A stretch of 64,000 bases of DNA from positions 362,492 to 426,491 of the forward strand of contig SBHC01000010.1 of assembly GCA_006226375.1 (NCBI GenBank), written 5' to 3'. The translations under genes were made by a program, and so were the position numbers. Under the pieces are notes generated by a model. It was not told the origin of the DNA. It searched no databases and saw only the letters and a program-made list of their open reading frames with translations. Within the stretch, counting starts at the first letter, position 1. Each line of letters opens with the position of its first letter. The stretch comes from Deltaproteobacteria bacterium. Its GTDB lineage: Bacteria; Myxococcota_C; UBA6777. Below, in pieces: positions 26,235 to 34,813 of this stretch.

Positions 26235-27854
26235 TCAGTGAAGCTCAGTGTTGAGGAATTTCTCGATCACATCGCCACGTTTGGGTCGCAACCAAAGGTA
26301 ACACCCTACAGCAACGAGGAAGAAGAAGAGACCCAGCCACACGCCAGAGGACGAAAGCATCGAGACCATTCCTCGAATGAGAGCCCCGACAGCGCCGCCG
26401 TCTTGTCCGTCACCCGACTGCAACGCTGGAATGTTCTTCCCGTAGGTGTCAAGCAACGCCCCCGCAAACGAAGTAAGCACCGAAGAGTAGGACATCAGGC
26501 GGGTTAAGGTTTGGGTACGCACTCGACAAGGGATGGGGATCTCATCTTTGAGCGCTCCTTCGTGCCAGAGTTGGATCCGAGCAAACTCCCTCAAATCACC
26601 TTCGGCTTGTGGAGCAACGCGAAATTCTGCATCGACCTTTTCCTTCCGCACGTCCACAACGATCTCCGGCGGTGAGATCAAACACCCCGGAATCACCGGC
26701 ACAATCCGAACCAAAGGAGAGCTCTCCTTGATCTCCAGCACTTGCTCACTTTCGACTTGCTGCACATCAGGAAGATCCGGCATCTTGATGTACATCTCAG
26801 CTTCAACAATGCTGACCACAAGAGGAAAGATCTGACCAGGGTTCATCTGCGTGTAGCTTCGCACCACACCTTTGCGACGCAAGACCTTCTCGACACGTCC
26901 TTCAGCTTCTTCCAGAGAGAAGTCGCCCCATGCATCATCGGCCAACCCAAGAGAAGCCTCCTTGCCTACCACAGAGACCTCGTCGTCCAACTCTTCTTCC
27001 GCGGCTTCCTCCTCCATGTCAGGGAGTGGGGACAGCGGCGCAGGAGCCGGTGGAGGTGGCGCAGGGGCTTCATACACAACGGGGGCAGGCTCCAAGACAG
27101 AAGCGGGCTCAGGCTCGACACTGGACTCCGAGAGAGGCGCAGAAGAAGGCTCTGGAGCCGGTGGAGCCGGAGCATCTGTCACAACCGTCGAGCGCGAAAC
27201 AACCTCTGTAATCTCCAGCTTCTCTTCCACGATGATGCTGCGTTTCTTTTCCTCTCGCTGAAGCACCTCAGGCTCTGGAGCGCTGGGCTTAAGCTTCGGT
27301 GCGCTTCGCGGCTTGGCTGGAGATGGCGCTTCCTCTTTGGCCTTGGCCTGCTCCTTGGACGCTTTTTTCCGTCGCCGAGCCTTCCCCGTTTTTCGAGGAA
27401 CCTCAGGCTCCTCGTCAAAGCCACCCATGGAATCAAACTGAACCTCAGGAGGAGGCCCTGCGCTCACAGCTTCTTCAGGGGGTTCAGCAGCTCTAGGTAG
27501 AGCTTCCCCACCGCCCCCCAACAGAGAAAGCGCGCTGCCGTAGCCCATCCCCACCGCTCCCATTCCCACACCCGGAGGCTGAGGAGAGGGCAAGAGGGGC
27601 ATTCGGCCAGCTCCCATGTTGTTCGAGGGACGAAACAGCGAGCCCAACCCTTGGGTGAGTGAACCCAACAAGCGCAAGGCTTCTTGCAAAGGCTCAAGAT
27701 CGACCGGTGGCTCAAGCATTTCTTGAACAAACCGCTCCACCCCTTCCACAAAAAGAGTCTGCCTCCTGCCAGAAAAGCTACTCCCGTACAAGCGCGATAG
27801 CGTTTGCTCAACAATTTCTTGGATGGCATCACGATCAAAGATAGCCTCGGACAT
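26235..27854 (-). CDS. Pro/Ala/Glu-rich tail-anchored membrane protein, unknown function
   Basis: About 539 residues from the ATG at 27854 (GGAGAG before it); the frame extends to 27920 but adds a Cys-rich stretch with no ribosome site. N-terminus is helical (IFDRDAIQEIVEQTLSRLYG). Residues about 85-300 are low complexity: Gly/Met/Pro, then Lys-rich, then Pro/Ala/Glu (PAPVVYEAPAPPPPAPAP). A folded domain follows at about 310-470, with GQIFPLVVSIVEAEMYIKMP and PPEIVVDVRKEKVDAEFRVA, which reads as beta-rich. A single transmembrane helix near the C-terminus (VWLGLFFFLVAVGCYLWL) and a short basic tail suggest a tail-anchored inner-membrane protein with most mass in the cytoplasm. Next to a protease gene but separately spaced (236 bases). 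No family recognised. Confidence 0.75.
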   Translation of the reverse strand: MSEAIFDRDAIQEIVEQTLSRLYGSSFSGRRQTLFVEGVERFVQEMLEPPVDLEPLQEALRLLGSLTQGLGSLFRPSNNMGAGRMPLLPSPQPPGVGMGAVGMGYGSALSLLGGGGEALPRAAEPPEEAVSAGPPPEVQFDSMGGFDEEPEVPRKTGKARRRKKASKEQAKAKEEAPSPAKPRSAPKLKPSAPEPEVLQREEKKRSIIVEEKLEITEVVSRSTVVTDAPAPPAPEPSSAPLSESSVEPEPASVLEPAPVVYEAPAPPPPAPAPLSPLPDMEEEAAEEELDDEVSVVGKEASLGLADDAWGDFSLEEAEGRVEKVLRRKGVVRSYTQMNPGQIFPLVVSIVEAEMYIKMPDLPDVQQVESEQVLEIKESSPLVRIVPVIPGCLISPPEIVVDVRKEKVDAEFRVAPQAEGDLREFARIQLWHEGALKDEIPIPCRVRTQTLTRLMSYSSVLTSFAGALLDTYGKNIPALQSGDGQDGGAVGALIRGMVSMLSSSGVWLGLFFFLVAVGCYLWLRPKRGDVIEKFLNTELH

Positions 27855-28021
27855 TACGCTCTCCCACACAAACTCACGCGCACAAGGACAAAAGCAATCC
27901 CTGCAACAGGCTTGTGACACTTGGAATCAAGAACACGCACATTGAAAGTGAATCCAAGAGTGTTCATTCTGGGAGCGCAAGTCAACCGGCCAGATTAAGC
28001 GAAAATGAATGGGGGAAAACA

Positions 28022-28062
28022 GGTCATGGCCCGAAGGGTGTAGAACCCAACGAGCCATGGCC
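28022..28062. repeat. Strong nested inverted repeat
   Basis: Arms 28022-28033 (GGTCATGGCCCG) and 28051-28062 (CGAGCCATGGCC) pair over 12 positions with one mismatch and one G-T pair. Inside, after two unpaired bases each side, GGGT (28036-28039) pairs with ACCC (28045-28048) around the loop GTAGA. No U tract follows on either strand, so a terminator is unlikely. Confidence 0.7.
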
Positions 28063-28074
28063 AAGAAGAAAAGA

Positions 28075-28158
28075 TGTGTTCTGTATGACCGTCCACCATA
28101 GCAAAACCCCAAGGTAGACAGAGCACTACAGGAAACCAAACCGGTCACACAGAACACA
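28075..28158. repeat. Long inverted repeat, 17-base arms
   Basis: TGTGTTCTGTATGACCG (28075-28091) and CGGTCACACAGAACACA (28142-28158) are complementary over 17 positions with one mismatch; the 50 bases between them show only weak internal pairing. It begins 12 bases after the previous hairpin, so the two may form one RNA structure or one mobile palindromic element. Confidence 0.65.
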
Positions 28159-28240
28159 ATAGGGAAGACTGGGTTTCAAAGAACTTACCCAAAGTGCGAT
28201 GGGTTTGGAGATTTCGCAGCCTCGAATAAGTCCTTTCAGA

Positions 28241-28265
28241 GATAGCTTGCTAACTCCAAGCTATC
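28241..28265. repeat. Perfect 9-base stem-loop
   Basis: GATAGCTTG (28241-28249) and CAAGCTATC (28257-28265) form a perfect stem with the loop CTAACTC. No T run follows on either strand. Confidence 0.6.
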
Positions 28266-28679
28266 GCTGTTGACACCCCCACCCATGGCAAACCCCATAC
28301 CAGAACACCACAGCACCTCGAAGCCACTGTACACAAAAGCAAAATACAAACGAACACATACGCGGGTGTGATTCATCTCACAGGAGAAAGTGAAGGGCTT
28401 CCGAATCCATACTCCACCGTTTGGGAAAACCATGGAGGTGACTTCATCCAGATCCATGTGAGCCAAATCACAGTGGAATGTTCCAGGTTGTTCTCTTCTC
28501 CCACGCTCTTCTTTGCGCACGTATGAATGTGGACCAAACGGAGACAATCCTGTCGCAAGAGCCAAAGAAGCGTACGAGACACATTCGCCTCATGAGTCCA
28601 AGAGCTGCGTTCCCACTCCAGAGGCAACTTGTTACTGTCAAAGGAAAAAGCATTCAAAGCGAACCTCCACATCCTGCGC

Positions 28680-28695
28680 TGGCACAAACACTGCT
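28680..28695 (+). promoter_or_regulatory. Putative sigma-54 promoter of the first MscS-type gene
   Basis: TGGCACAAACACTGCT has TGGCAC and TGC at exact sigma-54 spacing (GG to GC ten bases apart). Start of transcription would be near 28706, about 82 bases before the ATG at 28788. Confidence 0.5.
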
Positions 28696-28787
28696 TAGAC
28701 AGGATGGCAAGAGGGAAGCTCTGCTGTGTTTGCAGCGCCCCCGAAGTCGTCTTTGCAAAAGATACATGAATGGAGGGAAGAATAAGT

Positions 28788-29759
28788 ATGTGGAGATTGT
28801 GGTTCGCAGCAGTACCTGAAGTTGCAGAACAAAAGATTGTCATCAAGAAAATACTCACCCTCTACAAAGGATTCCTTCGCTCACTTCCACAGCTCTTGTT
28901 TGCCATCATTATCATCGGGGTGACCTGGCTCTTTTCACAATTCGCCAACAAAGTCCTCACCCGCGTGCTCAAGCGTTCCAAGATGCGGCAATCGCTTCAG
29001 GAACTGCTCCAACAATTTGCATCGATTGTCGTGTGGTTCATTGGAATCAGCACTGCTGCGATTGTCGTTTTCCCAAGCCTCACTCCTGGCCGCATGTTAG
29101 CAGCGTTGGGGCTGAGCTCTGTGGCTGTCGGTTTTGCGTTCAAGAACATCTTTGAAAACTTCTTCGCTGGCGTCCTTATTCTGTGGCGCTTTCCCTTTGA
29201 ACAAGGGGACTTCATCAAGTGCGAGGGCGTCTTTGGAAAGGTCGAGCGCATCAGCATCCGCAACACATTGATTCGGCAGCCTGACGGCCAGCTGGTGATT
29301 GTTCCCAACGCGCAGCTTTTCACCAAAGCTGTGAATGTTCTAACAAGCGAGGCGGTCCGCCGGACCGAAGCAGTCGTCGGCATTGCCTACCACGAAGACA
29401 TCGAAGAAGCCAGGGAAGTGATTCGCCAATCCATGCGTTCGTTGTCGTCTGTCTCTCAATACCGAGGCATTCAGATCCTCGTAGACGAACTTGACAGCAG
29501 CAGCGTCAACTTCAAAGTCGTGTGGTGGACGCAATCCACGCCCCAAGGCATTCGGAAAAGCCGAGATGAAGTCATTACAGCCGTGAAACAAGCTTTGGAC
29601 AAAGCTGGCATTGAGATCCCATTCCCCTATCGAACCCTCACCTGGAATTCACCTCTTCCGATTCAGTCGGCCCACAAAGGTCTGAACGGCCAGCAAAACG
29701 AAAACAACGAAACCCACGAGACCAGGGACACAACGGCACCCAACTCTGCCACACACTAA
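28788..29759 (+). CDS. MscS-family mechanosensitive channel (copy 1)
   Basis: About 323 residues from the ATG at 28788, chosen over the ATG at 28770 because GGAGGG sits at the right distance and the start then aligns with the paralogue downstream. Three hydrophobic helices are visible; the pore-lining TM3 is LGLSSVAVGFAFKNIFENFF with the small/Gly pattern of MscS, followed by the beta domain (GVFGKVERISIRNTLIRQPD, VPNAQLF) and the alpha/beta C-terminal domain. Such channels open under membrane tension and release solutes on osmotic downshift. The last 35 residues are hydrophilic (Asn/Glu/Thr/His). A second copy follows 217 bases later. Confidence 0.93.
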   Translation: MWRLWFAAVPEVAEQKIVIKKILTLYKGFLRSLPQLLFAIIIIGVTWLFSQFANKVLTRVLKRSKMRQSLQELLQQFASIVVWFIGISTAAIVVFPSLTPGRMLAALGLSSVAVGFAFKNIFENFFAGVLILWRFPFEQGDFIKCEGVFGKVERISIRNTLIRQPDGQLVIVPNAQLFTKAVNVLTSEAVRRTEAVVGIAYHEDIEEAREVIRQSMRSLSSVSQYRGIQILVDELDSSSVNFKVVWWTQSTPQGIRKSRDEVITAVKQALDKAGIEIPFPYRTLTWNSPLPIQSAHKGLNGQQNENNETHETRDTTAPNSATH

Positions 29760-29976
29760 CATCGAGGCTCGCTCTCTACCTTGGAGAGTGACAAAGCATC
29801 TTTAAGCAACAACCACTCACCTCGTCTCTTCTCCCCAAGAACGAACGAGAGGTGTGTGTTTCCCTCCTGCAAAGGCGGGATATACGGAGGAACGCCGATG
29901 TCAATCTGGCATACGGCGCCCTTCCTCCCCCTTTTTGAATACCTACCCAACTTCACAAGCTATACAGGAGACAACT

Positions 29977-30864
29977 ATGTATCTCATCGCAGCCGTGCAA
30001 GATCCCAACGAATGGAAGATTATCCTTGGAAAGATCGTGGCCCTCTACAAAGGATTCCTCAAGATACTTCCGCAATTGCTCATCGCAACAGGAGTCTTGT
30101 TTCTGACATGGGCTGCGGTGTGGGTTGCACAGAAGATACTCGGTACGTTGCTCCAACGAACCAAGCTACGCAATACATTTCAATCTCTTGTCCTTCAGCT
30201 CACCTCTGTTGTGTTTTGGATTGCTGGGTTGATGACCGCAGCCGTCATTCTCTTTCCTAGCATTACGCCCGGTCGGTTGATCGCTGGACTCGGTATTGGT
30301 TCGGTGGCTGTAGGTTTTGCGTTCAAAGACATCTTTGAAAACTTCTTCGCTGGTGTCCTCATTTTGTGGCGCTTTCCCTTTACAACCAACGATGTCATCC
30401 AATGCAACGATTTGTTCGGTCACGTCGAGAAAGTCACGGTGCGCAACACGCTCTTGCGACAACCCGACGGTCAACTTGTTGTCGTACCCAATGGAACGCT
30501 GTTTAAGAATTCGGTGTATGTCGTCACGGATCAGGCAGAGCGACGCACCGAAGCGGTTGTCGGAATCGGCTACGATGAAGACATCGAAGAAGCCCGCTCC
30601 ACCATCCAAAAGGCGCTCGACTCTTGTGAGTCAGTCCGATCCCACCGTGGAACAGAAATTCGTATTGATGCGCTCGATAGCAGCAGCGTCAACTTCAAGA
30701 TTCTTTGGTGGTCCGGCTCCACACCGAAGCAAGTTCGGGCAAGCCGTGATGAAGTGATCACGCGGATAAAGAAAGCTCTCGACGAAGCGAACATCTCGAT
30801 CCCATTCCCCCACCGCACGCTGGTCTGGAACGAACCTCTCCAACACGACCAGATCTCCAGCTAA
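29977..30864 (+). CDS. MscS-family mechanosensitive channel (copy 2)
   Basis: About 295 residues from the ATG at 29977 (GGAG before it); the frame upstream to 29854 is noncoding. It shares most residues with the copy at 28788, for example LGIGSVAVGFAFKDIFENFF for TM3, GHVEKVTVRNTLLRQPDGQL and the DALDSSSVNFKILWWSGSTP segment, so the two come from tandem duplication. The C-terminal hydrophilic tail of copy 1 is missing here. The 217-base spacer has its own ribosome site but I saw no clear promoter, so co-transcription is possible. MscS family members assemble as heptamers; mixed channels from the two copies are conceivable. Confidence 0.93.
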   Translation: MYLIAAVQDPNEWKIILGKIVALYKGFLKILPQLLIATGVLFLTWAAVWVAQKILGTLLQRTKLRNTFQSLVLQLTSVVFWIAGLMTAAVILFPSITPGRLIAGLGIGSVAVGFAFKDIFENFFAGVLILWRFPFTTNDVIQCNDLFGHVEKVTVRNTLLRQPDGQLVVVPNGTLFKNSVYVVTDQAERRTEAVVGIGYDEDIEEARSTIQKALDSCESVRSHRGTEIRIDALDSSSVNFKILWWSGSTPKQVRASRDEVITRIKKALDEANISIPFPHRTLVWNEPLQHDQISS

Positions 30865-31435
30865 CACCCTCTCCCCCGCAGAAAACAGCTCCCAAAGACC
30901 TTCCTGACCCAACCCACTCTTCCTTCCTGGCCGCCTTTCTTACTCAAAGACTCCTTTCCTCAATAACTTCCCCTTTCGCTCTGTAGCTATGAAGTCCAAC
31001 TTCACATCTATGATTCATCCATTATCCCACCGTACAGAACAGCGACTTCAGACCCCACCCGGTTTCGGTTTCACCCCAACCACCCTCCCCGCAACCACTT
31101 CGTTCGCAAGATGGGTTGAAGTCCCCGCTGGGGTAGAGAGGCGGAGAGAGGTCACAAAACCAGCGGCCTGCGACCGCAACCCTTCAGAACATAACACCCC
31201 TCCCTCTTGGGCTCTTATGCACAAGAAAAAAACAAAGCACCTTACTCCATAACTGTTCCCTTCATAGCAACAGAGCATGTCTTCATAGCGACAGAACATG
31301 TAGGGTGGATGTCCGTCACCTGCATAGCTGCGAAGGGCTTCGAGGGTTGGCACAAACAAAAAAAGAGCAGCCTCCATAGCGGAGACTACTCTTTTCTCAC
31401 CCAATACCCTGGGTACTAGTATGGTCAGGTCTGGA
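30865..31435. other. Convergent spacer with short tandem repeats
   Basis: 571 bases between the second MscS gene and the OmpA-like gene, which converge. No gene supported. At 31261-31302 a 21-base unit (TTCATAGCAACAGAGCATGTC-like) occurs twice with few differences, and the word CATAG recurs at 31323 and 31375, so the repeat may once have been longer. The terminator for the OmpA-like gene is at 31358-31392. Confidence 0.5.
31358..31392 (-). terminator. Rho-independent terminator of the OmpA-like gene
   Basis: On the minus strand AGAGTAGTCTCC (31392-31381) pairs with GGAGGCTGCTCT (31375-31364) over 12 positions, two of them G-U, followed directly by a run of U. It lies about 45 bases after the OmpA-like stop codon. 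On the plus strand the two wobbles become mismatches, so it should work mainly in the minus direction. Confidence 0.7.
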
Positions 31436-32269
31436 TTAGGATTTCGTTTTGGCTCGGGGAGCAGGACACACCGCTGAGAGCTTCATGTTTCCGATGTTGA
31501 TGAGTTTGTCCAAGCGGGGGACAAAGACAATCTCGGTTCGTCGGTTGAGCGCGCGTCCTTCTTTGGTTTCGTTGGTTGCGGTGGGTTGGTATTGACCGTA
31601 CGCCACAGCAGACACTTGTTTGGGAGGCATACCACCCTTGAGCATGACTTTGAGAACTTGCATCGCACGTCGGTACGACAGATCCCAGTTGAACCAGGAA
31701 TTACCGGTGGGATCTGCGTGTCCAGCGACCTGCCATCGGTGCCGATAGGCACGCAGCGTCTTGGCAACTTCTTCGATCATGACGGAGCCTCGCTCACGAA
31801 GCTTTGCGCTTCCCAGTTCGAACAATACCTTTTCAGGAAGTCGGAGAGTAATTTGTCCGCGAACCATCGACACAGAGATCTCTCCAGAGTTAATCTTAAC
31901 CTTGAACACATCTGTTAGTTTTTTGTAGAGGTCGCGCCATTCGGAGACTGTAGCTTCCAGTCGATTGATGTGGGCCAGTGCACGACGCAACCGCTTCGCT
32001 TTCTCGCTGTTTTTGTCGGCTAGCATCGACATGTTGGCCTGACACCGTTTTCGCAGCGTGGATAGCTTCGCAATGTTTTGTTGTAGCTCGGCTTGCAAAG
32101 CCATTCGTCGTTTCTGTTGCTTCGCAAGCTTGGCTTTGTACATATCGGCCTGGTCATTCATCATGGTTTTCAGACGCGATACGCGCTTTTGGTGAAATGC
32201 CTTTGTGACACATCCCGTTAGCAGAAAGCCCGTCGCCAAAACTCCAATCACTCGATACCATCGACTCAT
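31436..32269 (-). CDS. OmpA-family lipoprotein with coiled-coil stalk
   Basis: 277 residues. Lipoprotein signal with lipobox LLTGC (Cys20). Residues about 25-120 are highly charged and helical (MMNDQADMYKAKLAKQQKRR), probably a coiled coil. The C-terminal part is an OmpA-like peptidoglycan-binding domain: LFELGSAKLRERG, VAGHADPTGN, then DLSYRRAMQVLKVML and NRRTEIVFVP. Lipid-anchored OmpA proteins of this type tie the outer membrane to peptidoglycan or act as stators or secretion parts. Start ATG follows AGGAG. Single gene with its own terminator and possibly a sigma-54-like promoter. Confidence 0.9.
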   Translation of the reverse strand: MSRWYRVIGVLATGFLLTGCVTKAFHQKRVSRLKTMMNDQADMYKAKLAKQQKRRMALQAELQQNIAKLSTLRKRCQANMSMLADKNSEKAKRLRRALAHINRLEATVSEWRDLYKKLTDVFKVKINSGEISVSMVRGQITLRLPEKVLFELGSAKLRERGSVMIEEVAKTLRAYRHRWQVAGHADPTGNSWFNWDLSYRRAMQVLKVMLKGGMPPKQVSAVAYGQYQPTATNETKEGRALNRRTEIVFVPRLDKLINIGNMKLSAVCPAPRAKTKS

Positions 32270-32581
32270 TTTTACAATCTCCTATCTATGTTCAGTTCAG
32301 TCCATACCAGAGAAAAAGAGACCCTGGTATCAGGTATGTCGCTCCACCCCCATAACGCAGAAAGAACGTATGGGAAGAAAGCGTGGATGCCCACCCAAAG
32401 AGCAATCCCTGTTCCGACACTCCGAAACAAAACAAAATACGCTATCCTTTCAAGCACATAAACAACAACACCACTCTATCATGGGACACCCACGTCACAG
32501 AGAAAAAGAGATAGCTATTCATTTCGGGACGTTGAGGTCCAAAAGGTGCGAATATTGCGAAAAGATGGAGGAGAAGAAGAG
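32270..32581. other. Spacer between OmpA-like gene and the stressosome operon end
   Basis: 312 bases, no gene supported. It holds a possible sigma-54 site at 32401-32416 and a 7-base inverted repeat (ATACCAG / CTGGTAT, about 32316-32336) close to the OmpA-like start. No terminator was seen for the operon that ends at 32582. Confidence 0.4.
32401..32416 (-). promoter_or_regulatory. Possible sigma-54 promoter of the OmpA-like gene
   Basis: On the minus strand CGGAACAGGGATTGCT has the GG/GC pair and a full TTGC at correct spacing but lacks the leading T and the C of TGGC. Leader would be about 120 bases. Weaker than the other sigma-54 candidates here. Confidence 0.3.
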
Positions 32582-34813
32582 TTACAGGACTTTGGTCGGG
32601 GGAATTTGTTGGGAAGATGCTTCGATCGTTTTTGCGAAGCTATAGGAGGGCTCAATCGTCTCAGCGAACTCAGGACGTTGTACGGTGAGATGTTCACCCC
32701 ACCAGATCTCGGACTTTTGTCGAGTCCAAGGTTCAGAAAACTTAATATTCTCTAGCGCTTCAAAAAACTCCAAAGCATCGGGACGTTTGGAGGGATCGTT
32801 GTTCAAGCATCGCAGAATGATCTCATCCAGTTCTGGAGAAATATCTGACGATGCAAACTTGGACGGAGGCGCGGGTTTTTCCGAGATATGCCTCATCAAC
32901 AAGGCAATGGGGTTGTCGGCGTGGAACACCATCCGACCTGTGAGGCACCAGTACATGACACAACCCAACGCGTAGATGTCGGTCTTTCCGCTGATCGAGT
33001 TTCCTTGGATAAGCTCAGGAGCCATAAAGCCCGGCGTACCGCAAACATGACCCGGCAAATTCTGATGAGAGAGGGTCTGCGTCGTTGTGTCTTTTACGAC
33101 CCCAAAATCAAGGATCTTTGGGCAATCCAAGTCCAGGCCCAAGGAACAGATAAAGATGTTCGAAGGTTTGATATCGCGGTGCACCAAAGAATGTTGGTGT
33201 GCCTCTGCAAGAGCCCGACACACGGGCATAAACAGAGCGCAAACTCGCTCCGATGAAAGTGGGCCAAAACGATCCACCATATCTTGCAGATCGATGCCGT
33301 GCAAAAGCTCCATCGCATAGTACAGAACCCCAGATGGGTCGATGCCAAAGTCATACAAACGGACGGTATGCTGTGACGACAATTGGGCTGTGGTCTGCGC
33401 TTCCTTGTGGAACCTTTGCAGCAAAACCTGCTTGGTCTCTTCTTCCATTTCACCAGTCAAACGGACACACTTCACCGCAGCTTCTCGCTTAAGCCACTGG
33501 TGCCGGGCTCTCCAGACTTCGCCCATTCCACCCTCCCCCAGCTTTGCGATCAAATGGTACCCTCCAATGAGGGTCCCTTCGCCACGCAAGCTTGAGGTGT
33601 CGATGGAAACGACAGGGCCAGTTGCAAGAGCAACCTCACGTCCAACAATGTTTTCAAGTTCACGGACATCACCAGGCCAATGGTACGCTTGAAGGTGCTC
33701 TTCGGTGTTGGCAGAGAAGCCGTGCACGACTTTTCCCAAGGCCTTCGCCTGCTGCTCCAAGTAACACTGTGCAATCACAGGAATGTCCTGCTTCCGCTGA
33801 GACAGCGATGGCAACGTAATGTTGGAGCCTTGCAGCAGCAACGACAGCCTGGGATGCAGGAGTGTGCTGGAGAACACTTCGTGAGCCCCGTGTGTGGACG
33901 AGACCAGAATGCGGACATTCCAAAGAGGAGCGCTCTCATGGTTCTGGCTCTCTTGCCAACGTTCGACATAGAGCGCCAAGGCTTCCTGGCTTTCACGAGA
34001 CAACGACTCCACATGCTCCACCAACAATGTGCCTTGGTCAGCAAGCTCCAGCAATACAGGCTTTCGCTCCGGGTCAGCAGAGTCGGAAGGAGGCGTTTCC
34101 TCAAAGAGTTCGGATTGTTGCCCATGAAGGGCCTTCGCATTGATCCGCAAGAAAGGCTGCTCCCGCCGCTCCGAAACACCATGAATGGCCCGAGCGACAG
34201 CCTCGAAGGGTGCACCTGGAGGGCCTGTCAACAAGAGCACTTTCTCCTTGCGACCGTACTCTTCCATCGACTCCCAGAGTGCTTTAATCGCATGACTCTC
34301 TCCAAGCAATGGACCGGCCAAGCGCTGTTGGGCCTCACGCCAATGGTGTCGGACAAGCTGTAATTTTTGTTGCAACTGTGTGTTGCTATCAAGGAGCTTT
34401 TGACGTAACTGCTGCATCGCCACATGCGTTTGCACCCGGGCGATCACCTCTTCCGCTTGAAAAGGCTTCGTGATGAAGTCGCTCCCTCCAAGCTGAAACC
34501 CCCGAACCTTCGAGTCCATATCGTCCAGCGCGGAGAGAAAGATAACGACAGCATCCTTGGTTGCTGAGTTTGTCTTGAGCGCTTCGCAAACCTCGAAGCC
34601 ATCCATCCCAGGCATAAGAATGTCGAGCAACACCAAAGAAGGCTTCACCCTCTCCGCAATTTGCAAAGCATCCCGGCCTTCTCGGGCAAACAGTAGCTTG
34701 TAACCCAATGGTTTGAGGATCTGAGACAAAACCTGCAAGTTGGTAGAGTTATCGTCCACCAACAGTAACGATATATGGGAAACTTCTTTTTGCATTTCTA
34801 GCGGTAAGGTCAT
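32582..34813 (-). CDS. Receiver - degenerate NtrC-type AAA+ - Ser/Thr protein kinase fusion
   Basis: 743 residues, last gene of the stressosome operon. Residues 12-130: receiver domain with phosphoacceptor Asp64 (LLDILMPGMDG), Ser94 and Lys116. Residues about 168-400: NtrC-like AAA+ remnant, kept in AVARAIHG, GTLLVEHVESL and YHWPGDVRELENIV; but Walker A is GPPGAPFE where GESGTGKE is usual (Lys replaced by Phe203), and the GAFTGA sigma-54 loop is absent. Residues about 417-690: eukaryote-type kinase with GEGGMGEVW, Lys448, HRDIKPSN (Asp547), DFG (Asp569) and APE, so it should be active. No DNA-binding domain. I infer that receiver phosphorylation by the upstream histidine kinase tunes the Ser/Thr kinase through a pseudo-ATPase hinge. 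The start overlaps the kinase stop as ATGA. Confidence 0.93.
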   Translation of the reverse strand: MTLPLEMQKEVSHISLLLVDDNSTNLQVLSQILKPLGYKLLFAREGRDALQIAERVKPSLVLLDILMPGMDGFEVCEALKTNSATKDAVVIFLSALDDMDSKVRGFQLGGSDFITKPFQAEEVIARVQTHVAMQQLRQKLLDSNTQLQQKLQLVRHHWREAQQRLAGPLLGESHAIKALWESMEEYGRKEKVLLLTGPPGAPFEAVARAIHGVSERREQPFLRINAKALHGQQSELFEETPPSDSADPERKPVLLELADQGTLLVEHVESLSRESQEALALYVERWQESQNHESAPLWNVRILVSSTHGAHEVFSSTLLHPRLSLLLQGSNITLPSLSQRKQDIPVIAQCYLEQQAKALGKVVHGFSANTEEHLQAYHWPGDVRELENIVGREVALATGPVVSIDTSSLRGEGTLIGGYHLIAKLGEGGMGEVWRARHQWLKREAAVKCVRLTGEMEEETKQVLLQRFHKEAQTTAQLSSQHTVRLYDFGIDPSGVLYYAMELLHGIDLQDMVDRFGPLSSERVCALFMPVCRALAEAHQHSLVHRDIKPSNIFICSLGLDLDCPKILDFGVVKDTTTQTLSHQNLPGHVCGTPGFMAPELIQGNSISGKTDIYALGCVMYWCLTGRMVFHADNPIALLMRHISEKPAPPSKFASSDISPELDEIILRCLNNDPSKRPDALEFFEALENIKFSEPWTRQKSEIWWGEHLTVQRPEFAETIEPSYSFAKTIEASSQQIPPTKVL

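Larger units (their letters stand above)
27855..28787. other. 933-base gene-free region with clustered inverted repeats
   Basis: No frame here shows coding character or a ribosome site. The region holds three strong inverted repeats between 28022 and 28265 (listed separately) and a sigma-54-like promoter at 28680-28695 that serves the channel gene at 28788. No tRNA or known riboswitch was recognised. The density of stable stems suggests a REP-like element or a structured untranslated RNA. Confidence 0.55.

Noticed and set aside
28373-28858. Minus-strand open frame in the gene-free region
   Set aside because: It runs into the start of the MscS gene, has no ribosome site, and shows no plausible protein features.
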